Positions 36,443 through 45,111 of a DNA stretch of 64,000 nt are shown here, in pieces. The DNA lies in contig NZ_LNWY01000012.1 in NCBI RefSeq assembly GCF_001681715.1, positions 310,001-374,000 on the forward strand. Reading direction: 5' to 3'. This stretch comes from Tritonibacter mobilis (GTDB lineage: Bacteria > Pseudomonadota > Alphaproteobacteria > Rhodobacterales > Rhodobacteraceae). A program made the position numbers and the translations under genes. The notes under the pieces are model-generated. The model was not told where the DNA came from. It saw only the letters and a list, made by a program, of their open reading frames with translations, and made no database searches. Numbering within the stretch: position 1 is the stretch's first letter; every line of letters begins with the position of its first letter.

Positions 36443-37357
36443 ATGACCTATCTCAATGCCGACACCCTGCCCCAACAGAGCGCAGGCCGCCGTTTTCGCG
36501 CCTTGATGGATCAACCGGGCATCCTGCGCCTGCCCGGTGCCCACAATGGGCAGGCCGCCCTACAGGCCCGCGCCGCCGGGTTTGACGGGCTGTATCTGTC
36601 CGGAGCGGCAATGACCGCCTCTATGGGGGTGCCCGATCTTGGCATTATCACGGTGGATGAGGTCAGTTTCTTCATTCGCCAAATCGCGCGCGCCTCGGGT
36701 CTGCCGCTCTTGGTGGATGGCGACACCGGCTATGGAGAGGCCCTGAACGCCATGCATATGGTGCGCTGCTTTGAGGAAGCTGGCGCAGGCGCGGTCCACC
36801 TAGAAGATCAGATCCTGCCCAAAAAATGCGGCCATCTCAATGACAAGCGCCTGCTGCCCGCCGCCGATATGGCCGCCAAGGTCGCCGCCGCCACCCGTGC
36901 CGCGCGTGATCTGGTGGTGATCGCCCGCACCGATGCCGCCGCCTCCGAAGGGGTTGAGGGCACGGTGGCGCGCGCCAAACTCTATATCGAGGCGGGGGCC
37001 GATGCGATCTTTACCGAAGCCCTCACCTCGATCGAGATGTTTCGCGAGATTCGCGCCGCCCTGCCGGGTGTGCGGCTGCTGGCCAATATGACAGAGTTCG
37101 GCCGTACCCCCACCCTCACCGCGCAGGAGTTTGAGGATTTGGGATATGACATGGTGATCTGGCCGGTCTCTTCGCTGCGCGTGGCGAACCGCGCCCAGCA
37201 ACGGCTCTATGAGGCTTTGCAGCGCGACGGGGCCACCACCGCGCTGCTGCCCGAAATGCAAACCCGCTCAGAGCTTTACCAGACCATTGGGCTGGGAGAA
37301 TTTGAGGCGCTGGATAAAAGCATTATCGCCTCTGCAGCTCCCAACTGGGCGGGCTGA
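36443..37357 (+). CDS. prpB: Methylisocitrate lyase
   Basis: Cleaves 2-methylisocitrate to pyruvate and succinate, the last step of the cycle, 304 aa. It belongs to the isocitrate lyase/PEP mutase superfamily. The metal site is DGDTGYGEAL, and the active-site loop KKCGHL with the catalytic Cys follows HLEDQILP. The ATG at 36443 lies four bases after the prpC stop. The operon appears to end here; the convergent ankyrin gene stop is 11 bp beyond. Confidence 0.95.
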   Translation: MTYLNADTLPQQSAGRRFRALMDQPGILRLPGAHNGQAALQARAAGFDGLYLSGAAMTASMGVPDLGIITVDEVSFFIRQIARASGLPLLVDGDTGYGEALNAMHMVRCFEEAGAGAVHLEDQILPKKCGHLNDKRLLPAADMAAKVAAATRAARDLVVIARTDAAASEGVEGTVARAKLYIEAGADAIFTEALTSIEMFREIRAALPGVRLLANMTEFGRTPTLTAQEFEDLGYDMVIWPVSSLRVANRAQQRLYEALQRDGATTALLPEMQTRSELYQTIGLGEFEALDKSIIASAAPNWAG

Positions 37358-37367
37358 CGGCACCTGA

Positions 37368-38993
37368 CTAGCCCACAGGTCCATCCAGCAAACACTCAGT
37401 AACCGCATCAGAGAACTGACGCGGTCGTCCCGCCATCAGAACTGCGCCGGGGTGGTTGGGGTCACGCCGTACGCCGGGCAGCCCGTGCTCCAGCAATGCC
37501 TCGGCGCAGGCGACCCAATCGCCCTCGGGGACGGGGCGGTTTTGCGAGGCCCAGCACAGGGTGCCAGAGACATCGTCGCCAAACCCGTGCTGCGCCTGCC
37601 ACGACGCGCCCCGCTCCAACAGGAACCGCGCCATCTGCGCATCGCCGCGAAACACCGCCTGATTGAGCGCACTTGCGCCCCAATCACCACCCTTCACCTC
37701 TATCGGCCAGCCCAGTTCCACCATCAGCCGCACCGCCTTTGATGCGCCCGCCGCCGCGAGTTCCGGCAGCAATGTCAGCTCCGCTTCCTTTAGCGCCGCA
37801 ATCAGCCCCGGCTCTTGGCTAAGGAGATCACGGGCAACGGCAGCCTCGCCCGCAGCACAGGCAGCAAGAAACCGGTCCTGACCGGACATTGCTGTAGGAC
37901 TGCCCGGTGCGCGCAGCATCTCCGCCACCTCCCGCAGACCATAGCGCAGCGCCAGCTCCCACAGGCTCTGCCCTTGCGCCGTGCGCGCAGCGGGGTCGCA
38001 TCCCCCCTCCAGCAATACGGCAAAGATCTCCGGTGCGCGCCGCCGCCGGATCGCCCATGCCAGCAAGCCTGCGCCCTGCAACTCCGGCGCGCCCGGCGCA
38101 GCCTTCAACAACAGCGCCAGCGCAATGGGTGCATGAAAATCCAACACGCGATAGAGCGCATTGGTGCCAGTAACCCGCGCTCCGGCCTCCAGCAACAGGC
38201 GCAGGCAGTCCACATTCTCCACCGCGTGATAAAGCGATTCGCCATCATTGGGATCAGCGCCCGCCGCCAACAGCAGCCGCACCGCCTCCGGGTCGCGGAT
38301 CACCCCGGCAGCCCCATAAAGCGGTGACAGCGGTGTGGTCTCATCCTGCGCGTGCAACGACGCCGGGGGCCAGCGGCTTGCCACGCTTGCGCTGACGTCC
38401 GCTCCGGCCTCCAGCAGCAGCCGGATCACCTCCAGCACAGCGGCGCGGTGTTCGTGTTGGCCAAGCAGACCGGAATGACAGGCCGCCACCAAAGGCGTCA
38501 GCATCAGGGGCCCACCCGGCTGGTTGATCCAATCGGTGCCCCTCTGCAGGGCGGCCCGCACCGGCTCCACCGCCCCCGCACCGGCTGCTGTCACCACGCA
38601 GCCTTGGGTGATCTCGGGGTGACGCTCAAGAACCTGCGCCGCTGCGCGCGGCTGCGCGCCATCCATATGGCCGCTCAGATCCCCACCATAGGCGCGCTGC
38701 GCAAACAGCAACCGCAACGCAGGCACATCGCTCGCCCGCAACCGCAACAGCTCCACCATGGCGCGCAGATCCGCCCATGAGGCATAGCCATACGCCCGCG
38801 CAATGCAGGACTGCGCATCCGCCAGCCGCAAACCTGCGGCCTTCAGATCCGCATCACTTGCGCCACGCACCACAGGCAGATGCCGCCGGAACTGGTCCAT
38901 CGCCTCAGGCTGGTGCCTGCGATAGGCCGCAAGCAGATCCTTGGCCTGACGTTTCAGATGATCAAGATTGGGAGTCTCGGGAAGAGAGTTCAT
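37368..38993 (-). CDS. Ankyrin-repeat protein
   Basis: A 541-aa protein built largely of ankyrin repeats from about residue 100 onward. Visible units include PLVAACHSGLLGQHEHRAAV, LLLAAGADPNDGESLYHAVE and LNQAVFRGDAQMARFLLERG. The N-terminus (LDHLKRQAKDLLAAYRRHQP) is a helical head seen in bacterial ankyrin proteins. There is no signal peptide, so it is cytoplasmic. GGAGG precedes the ATG at 38993. Its role is probably protein-protein binding; the partner is unknown. Confidence 0.88.
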   Translation of the reverse strand: MNSLPETPNLDHLKRQAKDLLAAYRRHQPEAMDQFRRHLPVVRGASDADLKAAGLRLADAQSCIARAYGYASWADLRAMVELLRLRASDVPALRLLFAQRAYGGDLSGHMDGAQPRAAAQVLERHPEITQGCVVTAAGAGAVEPVRAALQRGTDWINQPGGPLMLTPLVAACHSGLLGQHEHRAAVLEVIRLLLEAGADVSASVASRWPPASLHAQDETTPLSPLYGAAGVIRDPEAVRLLLAAGADPNDGESLYHAVENVDCLRLLLEAGARVTGTNALYRVLDFHAPIALALLLKAAPGAPELQGAGLLAWAIRRRRAPEIFAVLLEGGCDPAARTAQGQSLWELALRYGLREVAEMLRAPGSPTAMSGQDRFLAACAAGEAAVARDLLSQEPGLIAALKEAELTLLPELAAAGASKAVRLMVELGWPIEVKGGDWGASALNQAVFRGDAQMARFLLERGASWQAQHGFGDDVSGTLCWASQNRPVPEGDWVACAEALLEHGLPGVRRDPNHPGAVLMAGRPRQFSDAVTECLLDGPVG

Positions 38994-39643
38994 AATAAAC
39001 CTCCGTGCGCATATCACGCCGATGACCCGCAAATTCGGCTGCACAAAGGTTGAAAACCTTAGGTTAGATCTCTCAAGAGGGCTCAGCCCTTCCCGCGGGT
39101 CCGGAAGCGGCTTGACCCGCTGCCTGTTCCTTCGCGCAATCGGTGCGAGCTGTCAAGGTGCGGTGCGGCACGGAGAGGCACAGGGAAGAACGGGGTCGCT
39201 GTTGCGCAGGCCGCGCACGCCCCTCTCACCAGAGGTTAAACCCAGCCTGTCATACTGAAGGCGTCGCGACATCGGGCGGCGGGCTGACACCCCGCTGCCA
39301 CAGGAGAACAGGCCCCAGAGACCACCCCTTCATTGGGTGCAGGGGATCAGGCTTGATGCGGTGAGTGCCGCACCACCTCTCCGCCTCCCCGGGGATCATA
39401 TCTCTGGTGGCGGCGCCGCCATTCGCTCTTTTGTGCCATGCAGAGGCTGGCCAGACCGCAGCATTATATAGACCCCTACAGGACATGACGCCCCCGCGCT
39501 CTCGCAGGTCGGGCGCTTTGGGCGTGCCATAGGCGCGCTCACGATTGTTTCAGAAATCCGACGTAGTGCTGCGGTCTTCGGCCCGCTAAGATGCCGAGAA
39601 TGGCCGCCCCATATGTATTTCGCTGTATTTCGCCGGAGCACCA
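38994..39643. other. Long gene-poor region
   Basis: These 650 bp hold no gene I can support. GCGGGTC and GACCCGC (near 39095-39120) can pair, and GAGGGCTCAGCCCTT lies just before. On the minus strand a good -10 hexamer TATAAT is at 39463-39468. Short frames on the minus strand (for example 39250-39486) have no ribosome site and no family. An unannotated RNA is possible but I recognise none of the common ones. Confidence 0.45.
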
Positions 39644-40390
39644 ATGCCTGCCCAACAGACCTCGCTGCCCAGCCCTCCCCTTCGGCGACGCATGATCCAG
39701 ACTGGCGCGCTGGCCTCTGTTCTGCTGGCGCTCATGTTTCTAACGGCCTGCGGACGCAGCCCGACCGAGCGCGAACAGATGTTTCTGGGCACCATCCATG
39801 GCGACAGTCTGGACTACAGCCGCATGCGACTGGTGGAGGGCGCCCCCTTGCGCGCGGTCACATTTCGCCGCCCCCAGCGCCCGCGTGTCACCTGCCGCGA
39901 ACGCATTGTCCCGCCGCGCCCTGCAGGCGAAATGGTCACGGCCTCTCCGGCAGCGCTGGCCCTGTTCAATCGCATCTTTTTCACGCGGGAGTGGTTCCTG
40001 CCCGACTACACCCCGGAATACCCCGACGCTCTGCATCTGGTAGAGGCCATGCTGCTGGCGCATGAAGCCACCCATGTCTGGCAATGGCAAAACCGCAAAT
40101 TGACTGGCTACACGCCGCTCAAGGCGCTGCGCGAACACAGCACCTCACCAGATCCCTATCTCTTTGATGTGAATGGTCCTGCGGATTTCCTCGCCTACGG
40201 CTACGAGCAACAAGGCACCATCGTCGAGGAATACGTCTGCTGCCGCGCCCTCGCCCCCAAAGCCGCCCGCACCCGCCGCCTGCACGATATGCTCGCAAAA
40301 GTAATGCCGGTCTCCGATCTACCCCAAAGCCGCGAACAGGATGTGTACCTGCCGTGGAAGGACGCAACAGTCAACGGCATTTGTGATTAA
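39644..40390 (+). CDS. Lipoprotein with HEATH motif, metalloprotease-like
   Basis: A 248-aa predicted lipoprotein. The N-terminal segment GALASVLLALMFLTAC ends in a lipobox whose Cys would be lipidated. HEATH near residue 140 fits the HExxH zinc motif, and VEEYVCC about 50 residues later could supply a third Glu ligand, as in gluzincins. GGAG precedes the ATG. The motif is also found in non-catalytic DUF families, so peptidase activity is unproven. Confidence 0.72.
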   Translation: MPAQQTSLPSPPLRRRMIQTGALASVLLALMFLTACGRSPTEREQMFLGTIHGDSLDYSRMRLVEGAPLRAVTFRRPQRPRVTCRERIVPPRPAGEMVTASPAALALFNRIFFTREWFLPDYTPEYPDALHLVEAMLLAHEATHVWQWQNRKLTGYTPLKALREHSTSPDPYLFDVNGPADFLAYGYEQQGTIVEEYVCCRALAPKAARTRRLHDMLAKVMPVSDLPQSREQDVYLPWKDATVNGICD

Positions 40391-40547
40391 GGCCTGAGAC
40401 TAGGGGGCGCTGCCCCCGGCCCCTTGGGCCTCCCCCGGGATATTTTCAGTTAGAAGAAAAATAGAGGAAGCACTTTCCCCTCTTCTAACCACCAATATCC
40501 CGGAGCGCGAGGCAGAGCCTCGCTCCCACGGGGCCAGGTTCGGCCAC
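40391..40547. repeat. Intergenic palindromic repeats between convergent genes
   Basis: GGGGGC/GCCCCC (about 40404-40418), GGCCC/GGGCC just after it, and GCGAGGC/GCCTCGC (about 40506-40524) lie between the lipoprotein and lolD stops. CCCCGGGATATTTTCAG is of a type often seen at gene ends in this group, by memory. Confidence 0.5.
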
Positions 40548-41231
40548 TTAGCGTTGGCGCAAAACGCCCTCTTCCAGATGCAGCACCCGGTCCATGCGGG
40601 ACGCAAGCTCCAGATTATGGGTCGCGATCAACGCCGACAGGCCGGTTTCTGAGACCAGCCGCATCAGCACCTCAAACACCTGATCCGAGGTCGCCGGATC
40701 GAGGTTTCCTGTCGGCTCATCCGCCAACAGGATACGCGGGTTGTTGGCCAGCGCCCGGCAAAACGCCACCCGTTGCTGCTCGCCGCCAGAAAGCGCTGCC
40801 GGTCGATGCGCGGCGCGGTCTTTCAGCCCCACAAGCGCCAAGAGTTCGGCGCCGCGCGCCTCTGCTGCGCGTTGGGACACCCCATTGGCGAGCTGCGGCA
40901 GAACGATATTTTCCAGCGCCGTGAACTCCGGCAGCAGGTGGTGGAACTGATAGACAAAGCCCACATCCTGCCGCCGCACTCGCGTGCGCTTGCGCTCTCC
41001 CGCTCCGGTCATGTCTTGCCCGCCGATCTGCACCGTGCCCGCATCGGCCACATCCAACAGCCCCGCGATCTGCAACAGCGTCGATTTGCCCGCACCGGAA
41101 GGGGCAACCAATGCCACAACTTCGCCCGCGCGCAGGGTCAGGTCTGCTCCGCGCAGGACCGAGACCTCCCCGGGCGTGCCCGCCAGATAGGTCTTGCTCA
41201 ACCCTTCGATCTGCAAGGTGATCTCACTCAT
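40548..41231 (-). CDS. lolD: Lipoprotein-releasing system ATPase LolD
   Basis: ATPase subunit of the Lol complex, which extracts outer-membrane lipoproteins from the inner membrane, 227 aa. Walker A is APSGAGKST, signature LSGGEQQRV, Walker B ILLADEPTGNLD and switch His IATHNLEL. Its start overlaps the stop of the permease gene by eight bases, so they are co-translated. A MacB-type ATPase is an alternative, but the partner permease points to Lol. Confidence 0.93.
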   Translation of the reverse strand: MSEITLQIEGLSKTYLAGTPGEVSVLRGADLTLRAGEVVALVAPSGAGKSTLLQIAGLLDVADAGTVQIGGQDMTGAGERKRTRVRRQDVGFVYQFHHLLPEFTALENIVLPQLANGVSQRAAEARGAELLALVGLKDRAAHRPAALSGGEQQRVAFCRALANNPRILLADEPTGNLDPATSDQVFEVLMRLVSETGLSALIATHNLELASRMDRVLHLEEGVLRQR

Positions 41232-42507
41232 AGCGCAGCGCCTCCACAGGGTTCAGCCGCGCCGCGCGGCGGGCCGGGAAAATGGTGACAACAAACGACA
41301 GACCCAGCGACAGGCCCACGGCCTTGATCACATCGCCCACCCGCAGTTCAGCCGGTAGCGCGTAAATGCCCCGGATCGACGGATCCCAGACCCCGCCCCC
41401 CATGACGTAATTCACAAACGAGAAGATCGGATCGATATAGATCGCAAAGAGACAGCCAAGGATCACCCCAAGCAGGGTGCCGATCACCCCGGTGATCGAT
41501 CCACAAATGAAAAACACCCGCATCACCGACCCTTCGCTCAGGCCAATGGTGCGCAGGATGCCGATGTCGCGGCCCTTGTTCTTCACCAGCATGATAAGAC
41601 CGGAGACGATATTCATCGTCGCGATCAGCACCAGGATCGACAGAATCACAAACATCACATTGTCCTCGACCTCCAGCGCCCGCAAGAAGCCGCCAGAGCT
41701 GTCACGCCAACTCCAGACGCCATAGCTTTGCCCCGCTGCCTGCAGCAACGGCAGGATGTATTGATCCACCCGCTCGGGATCATCAACCATCACCTCGATT
41801 TCATCTGCCGCACCTTCGCGGTTGAAATAGCTCTGCGCCTCGGCAAAGGGCAGATAGGCGCGGGTGTTGTCGATATCATAGCGCCCGGCGGTAAAGACAT
41901 AGACCACCTCATAGGCGTTCACGCGTGGGCTGGTGCCAAAGGCGGACTTGACGCCGTTGGGCGAGATCAGCTTGACCTTGTCTCCGATGCTGAGGCCCAA
42001 GGCACGCGCGACACCCGATCCAATCGCAATGCCTTCGTCAAAACGGCCGAGATCGCCATAGGCCGCGTCGCTTTGGGCAACACCCGGGATCTCGGCCAGA
42101 TCCGCGGCGTGGATACCATAGACCTGCACACCGGCATTGCGGTCGCCCCGGCTGGCCATCACCTGACCTTTGATCAGCGGGGCCGCCTGCAACACGCCGG
42201 GCACCTGCCCTACCGCATCCGCCAATGCGGCATAATCGCTGATGCGTCGATCAAGCGTGCCGGCGTCGGTGACTTTACCATGGGCGTAGACCGTGGCATG
42301 GGCGTTGGCGCCCAAAATGGTACCCACGAATTCCGACCGAAAGCCTGAGCGCACCGCCAGTGTCGCGATCAGCGCAAAGACCGCCAGCGTGATGCCGATG
42401 AGGGAAATCCAGGTCATTACCGAAACGCCGCCTTCGCTGCGGCGGGCGCGCAAATAGCGCCAGGCAATCATCCATTCGAAACGGGAAAAAGGCGCAGGTG
42501 CGGCCAT
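41224..42507 (-). CDS. lolE: Lipoprotein-releasing system permease, LolC/E type
   Basis: Inner-membrane FtsX-family permease, 427 aa. It has one N-terminal helix, a large periplasmic domain (about residues 55-270) and three C-terminal helices. FEWMIAWRYLRARRSEGGVS at the N-terminus and RDIGILRTIGLSEGSVMRVF before the core helices are typical Lol segments. Only one such permease is present, so the complex is probably a homodimer with LolD, as in other alphaproteobacteria. Confidence 0.92.
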   Translation of the reverse strand: MAAPAPFSRFEWMIAWRYLRARRSEGGVSVMTWISLIGITLAVFALIATLAVRSGFRSEFVGTILGANAHATVYAHGKVTDAGTLDRRISDYAALADAVGQVPGVLQAAPLIKGQVMASRGDRNAGVQVYGIHAADLAEIPGVAQSDAAYGDLGRFDEGIAIGSGVARALGLSIGDKVKLISPNGVKSAFGTSPRVNAYEVVYVFTAGRYDIDNTRAYLPFAEAQSYFNREGAADEIEVMVDDPERVDQYILPLLQAAGQSYGVWSWRDSSGGFLRALEVEDNVMFVILSILVLIATMNIVSGLIMLVKNKGRDIGILRTIGLSEGSVMRVFFICGSITGVIGTLLGVILGCLFAIYIDPIFSFVNYVMGGGVWDPSIRGIYALPAELRVGDVIKAVGLSLGLSFVVTIFPARRAARLNPVEALRYE

Positions 42508-42595
42508 TTAGGCGGTCTTCCTCTTGCGATGAAAATGCGGCTCCGCCAAGGCAGAGCACGTGTCGCGCAGACCCTAGGGGCGCGAGGATGTGCGG

Positions 42596-43108
42596 TCAAG
42601 CAAGCCTGTCGCGGCGGCGCGCACTGCGGGCAAAGAGACGCCGCACCCCCGCCATCAGCCCCCAGGTAAGACCACTGCCCAAAAGCACCCCAACCGCCGC
42701 CAGCATCATCGCATCAAGCGAGACCGGCATCGCAGGCTCAAACGCCTGAAGCGTCGCTGAGGCGATCTCACTTTCGGCAAAGCGCCCCAGATGCAGCGCG
42801 CGCTCCACCGGGGCCATGGCGCTCAACTCACGCAAGTCAGACGACAGGCGACCATAGCGGTCGATGGTGGCCGCCATGGTTTCGGCGCGCGCGGCCCCCA
42901 TGTCGCCCCCCTGGGCCAGTTGTACCAAAGCGGCATTGCGCTCCAGCCCAAGCGCCGCCGCATCGGCATCAAACTCTGCCACCGTGCGGCGCAGCGCGTC
43001 CACGTGACCACCCAGCCGTTGCAGATAGGCCTGCGCGTAGGCGGGAAACTGTGACAGGCCCACACCTGCGCCCGCCCCACCCAGCAGTGACGCCATCCGC
43101 GCAATCAT
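42596..43108 (-). CDS. DUF2937-family membrane protein
   Basis: A 170-aa protein with an N-terminal segment (MASLLGGAGAGVGLSQFPAY), a helical middle (QRLGGHVDALRRTVAEFDAD) and a C-terminal membrane helix (MMLAAVGVLLGSGLTWGLMA) followed by a basic tail. The SQFP...Y.QRLGG.VDAL pattern fits DUF2937. I use the ATG at 43108 because GGA lies eight bases upstream. Function unknown. It sits just upstream of lolE on the same strand. Confidence 0.8.
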   Translation of the reverse strand: MIARMASLLGGAGAGVGLSQFPAYAQAYLQRLGGHVDALRRTVAEFDADAAALGLERNAALVQLAQGGDMGAARAETMAATIDRYGRLSSDLRELSAMAPVERALHLGRFAESEIASATLQAFEPAMPVSLDAMMLAAVGVLLGSGLTWGLMAGVRRLFARSARRRDRLA

Positions 43109-43222
43109 AGTCATCGTCCTTCTCTCACCCCTCAACGCCTATAGGCAGGCACTGGCCCAAAGGTTTCAACCCTCGACCTGAACACGCTATCAAATCGGCC
43201 AAAACCCCGCCTGTTAAGGGGG

Positions 43223-43378
43223 AAAGGGGGGTGCTCCCGCCCCCTTTTGGTGTTTTGCATGCGCAAAACGCCGAAAAGGCGTTGGGGGTAGCGCCGGGCC
43301 AAAGGCCCGGCGCTACCCCCAACCCGCAGGGCCCAACCGGATCAGGGCATGTTTCATGCCCGCAAGACGGGCGGGAGC
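43223..43378. repeat. Serial-hairpin array with a 20-bp perfect stem
   Basis: Hairpins in order: AAAGGGGG/CCCCCTTT (43223-43247), GTTTTGC/GCAAAAC (43252-43269), AACGCC/GGCGTT (43267-43283), a perfect 20-bp stem around AAA (43281-43323), and GGGCATG/CATGCCC with loop TTT (43345-43361). GCTCCCGCCC at 43233-43242 and its inverse GGGCGGGAGC at 43369-43378 bracket the core. GACGGGCGGGAGC (43366-43378) is the exact reverse complement of 59508-59520. Confidence 0.88.
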
Positions 43379-43553
43379 TTGCCCCGGCCTGCAGAGGTTC
43401 AAATGAGTTTTCGCAAAATGCTCCACAAAAACCATAGGCCATGGGCCGATATGCCGGGGTGCGCAACCTTTTGGTAAGCGATCAGGGAGCACACTCTCAT
43501 AGGTAGATTGGCCCCTTCACCATATCGATCAGCGCCATGAGGAGACTGATATC

Positions 43554-44825
43554 ATGACCGCAATTTTGCCGGGACAAGATCCTCGGGTCGCACAGATTTT
43601 TCAGGATATGGCCAGCAACCAACGCGCCCTCAAGGATGCTGATGAGGTCGAACAGGCGGGCAAACGCGGCCGGGCGGCCATGCACACCGAATATCAGATG
43701 CGGGCAGACGACGGTCTCACCGTCAAGGAAGGCATGGGCGTCGGTGACATCAACCTCACCGCCCAGCGCTACCGCCAGCAGGCCGCAGATATGCGCGTTG
43801 CCATTGCAAAACTGCGCAATGAAGATCCCGACCACGCAGATTATGCCACCACAATCGCTATGCAGGTCCTCGGGCAGGTCAGCACCGGCGACACGATGGC
43901 GGACACGATCCTGATGTCGATCGTGGGCGGTGACGCGACGGATGACACGTTCCTCAGCGCCAAATTCGCCATGCCGGATGCGGTGGGCACCGCAGGCGCG
44001 GATGAGGTTTCGGTCGACACCGAGGGTATGATCTTTGGCGTCAAGACTGGCGACGGGGCTGATGTGGTCTCGCTCAGCGGCGCGCAGGTCTTTGACGTCA
44101 GCACCGATGCCACACCCACCATTGCCGTCACGATTGCGGACAAAAATGGCTCCAAAACCTGGAACAGCGCGCAAACCTTTGCCAATAATGACAGTCTGAC
44201 CATTCAGGCCGGAACTGCGGGGTCCATCAGCACCGGCGGCGGTGACGACAGGCTCACTATTGATGCGGACAACCTCTACAGTGTTTCCGCTGGCGATGGG
44301 AACGACAGGCTGCGGATCTCAGCCGATTATGCGCAGGGCATCAACGCCGGTGCAGGCAATGATATTATTAGCTTACAGGCCACAATTGCCGAACGCATCA
44401 GCGGCGGCGATGGGGCCGATGCGATTGACGTGACGGCGGCGCGGGGCTCGGTGGATGGCGGTGAGGGCGACGATCTGATCCGCATTTCCGCAGCCGAAGC
44501 GGTGACCGTAAGCGGGGGACGCGGCAATGACCTGATCGAGCTGCGCAACGGCGGTGGCACCGTCACCCTGTCGCGCAAGACCGGGGACGGCGATGATATT
44601 GCCATGCTGGCACCGGGGGCGAAGCTGACAATTGCCTCTGCCGCGCCCACCAGCATCACCCGCGAGGGCGACAAACTGCTCCTGAGCTATGCCGATGGCG
44701 GTAGCCTCACCCTGAGCGGGATTGATCAGGCGGGAGAGATTTCCCTCGCCAATGCCCGCGGCGGTGATCCGGTACCGCTGCAAATCCCGCCGGCAGCCGC
44801 CGATGGTGTCGATCTGAGGGTCTGA
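43554..44825 (+). CDS. RTX-like repeat protein, predicted Ca2+-binding
   Basis: A 423-aa protein. Residues 1-110 are helical and charged. From about residue 150 there are degenerate RTX-like nonapeptides: GGGDDRLTI, AGDGNDRLRI, AGAGNDIISL, GGDGADAIDV, GGEGDDLIRI, GGRGNDLIEL and GDGDDIAML, which would form a calcium beta-roll. No signal peptide is visible, as expected for type I secretion, but no export genes lie nearby. An adhesin or matrix protein is likely; an enzymatic domain is not seen. Confidence 0.82.
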   Translation: MTAILPGQDPRVAQIFQDMASNQRALKDADEVEQAGKRGRAAMHTEYQMRADDGLTVKEGMGVGDINLTAQRYRQQAADMRVAIAKLRNEDPDHADYATTIAMQVLGQVSTGDTMADTILMSIVGGDATDDTFLSAKFAMPDAVGTAGADEVSVDTEGMIFGVKTGDGADVVSLSGAQVFDVSTDATPTIAVTIADKNGSKTWNSAQTFANNDSLTIQAGTAGSISTGGGDDRLTIDADNLYSVSAGDGNDRLRISADYAQGINAGAGNDIISLQATIAERISGGDGADAIDVTAARGSVDGGEGDDLIRISAAEAVTVSGGRGNDLIELRNGGGTVTLSRKTGDGDDIAMLAPGAKLTIASAAPTSITREGDKLLLSYADGGSLTLSGIDQAGEISLANARGGDPVPLQIPPAAADGVDLRV

Positions 44826-45111
44826 CGTTCGGGTCTGTCAGAGGCCACGACTGCCGCGCCTTTAGATGCCCGCGAAGACATGAGTATTGGCAGGCACGCA
44901 GTGGGCACACTCGCGCCTCGAGGTGCGCGCCCTTTACTTGCGTTGCACGCATCACTTGAGCAAAGACATCTGATCTGGATGCGGCTGCGCGGGTGTCGCG
45001 GGGCTGTCCGCACGAACTGCATCAACCAACGCGCGCAGCCGTAGCAACTTGTGGAACGGCGCGGATCTTAACTGAGTCTGCGCGAATGTCTGTTTCAAGA
45101 TTCTGCCATGG
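44826..45111. other. Intergenic region, nothing recognised
   Basis: These 286 bp separate the RTX gene from the convergent Abi-type gene. I see no clear terminator, repeat or gene. Confidence 0.4.

Noticed and set aside
39095-39200. SRP (4.5S) RNA because of GGGTCCGGAAGC
   Set aside because: The surrounding bases do not form the conserved symmetric loop or the full helix.
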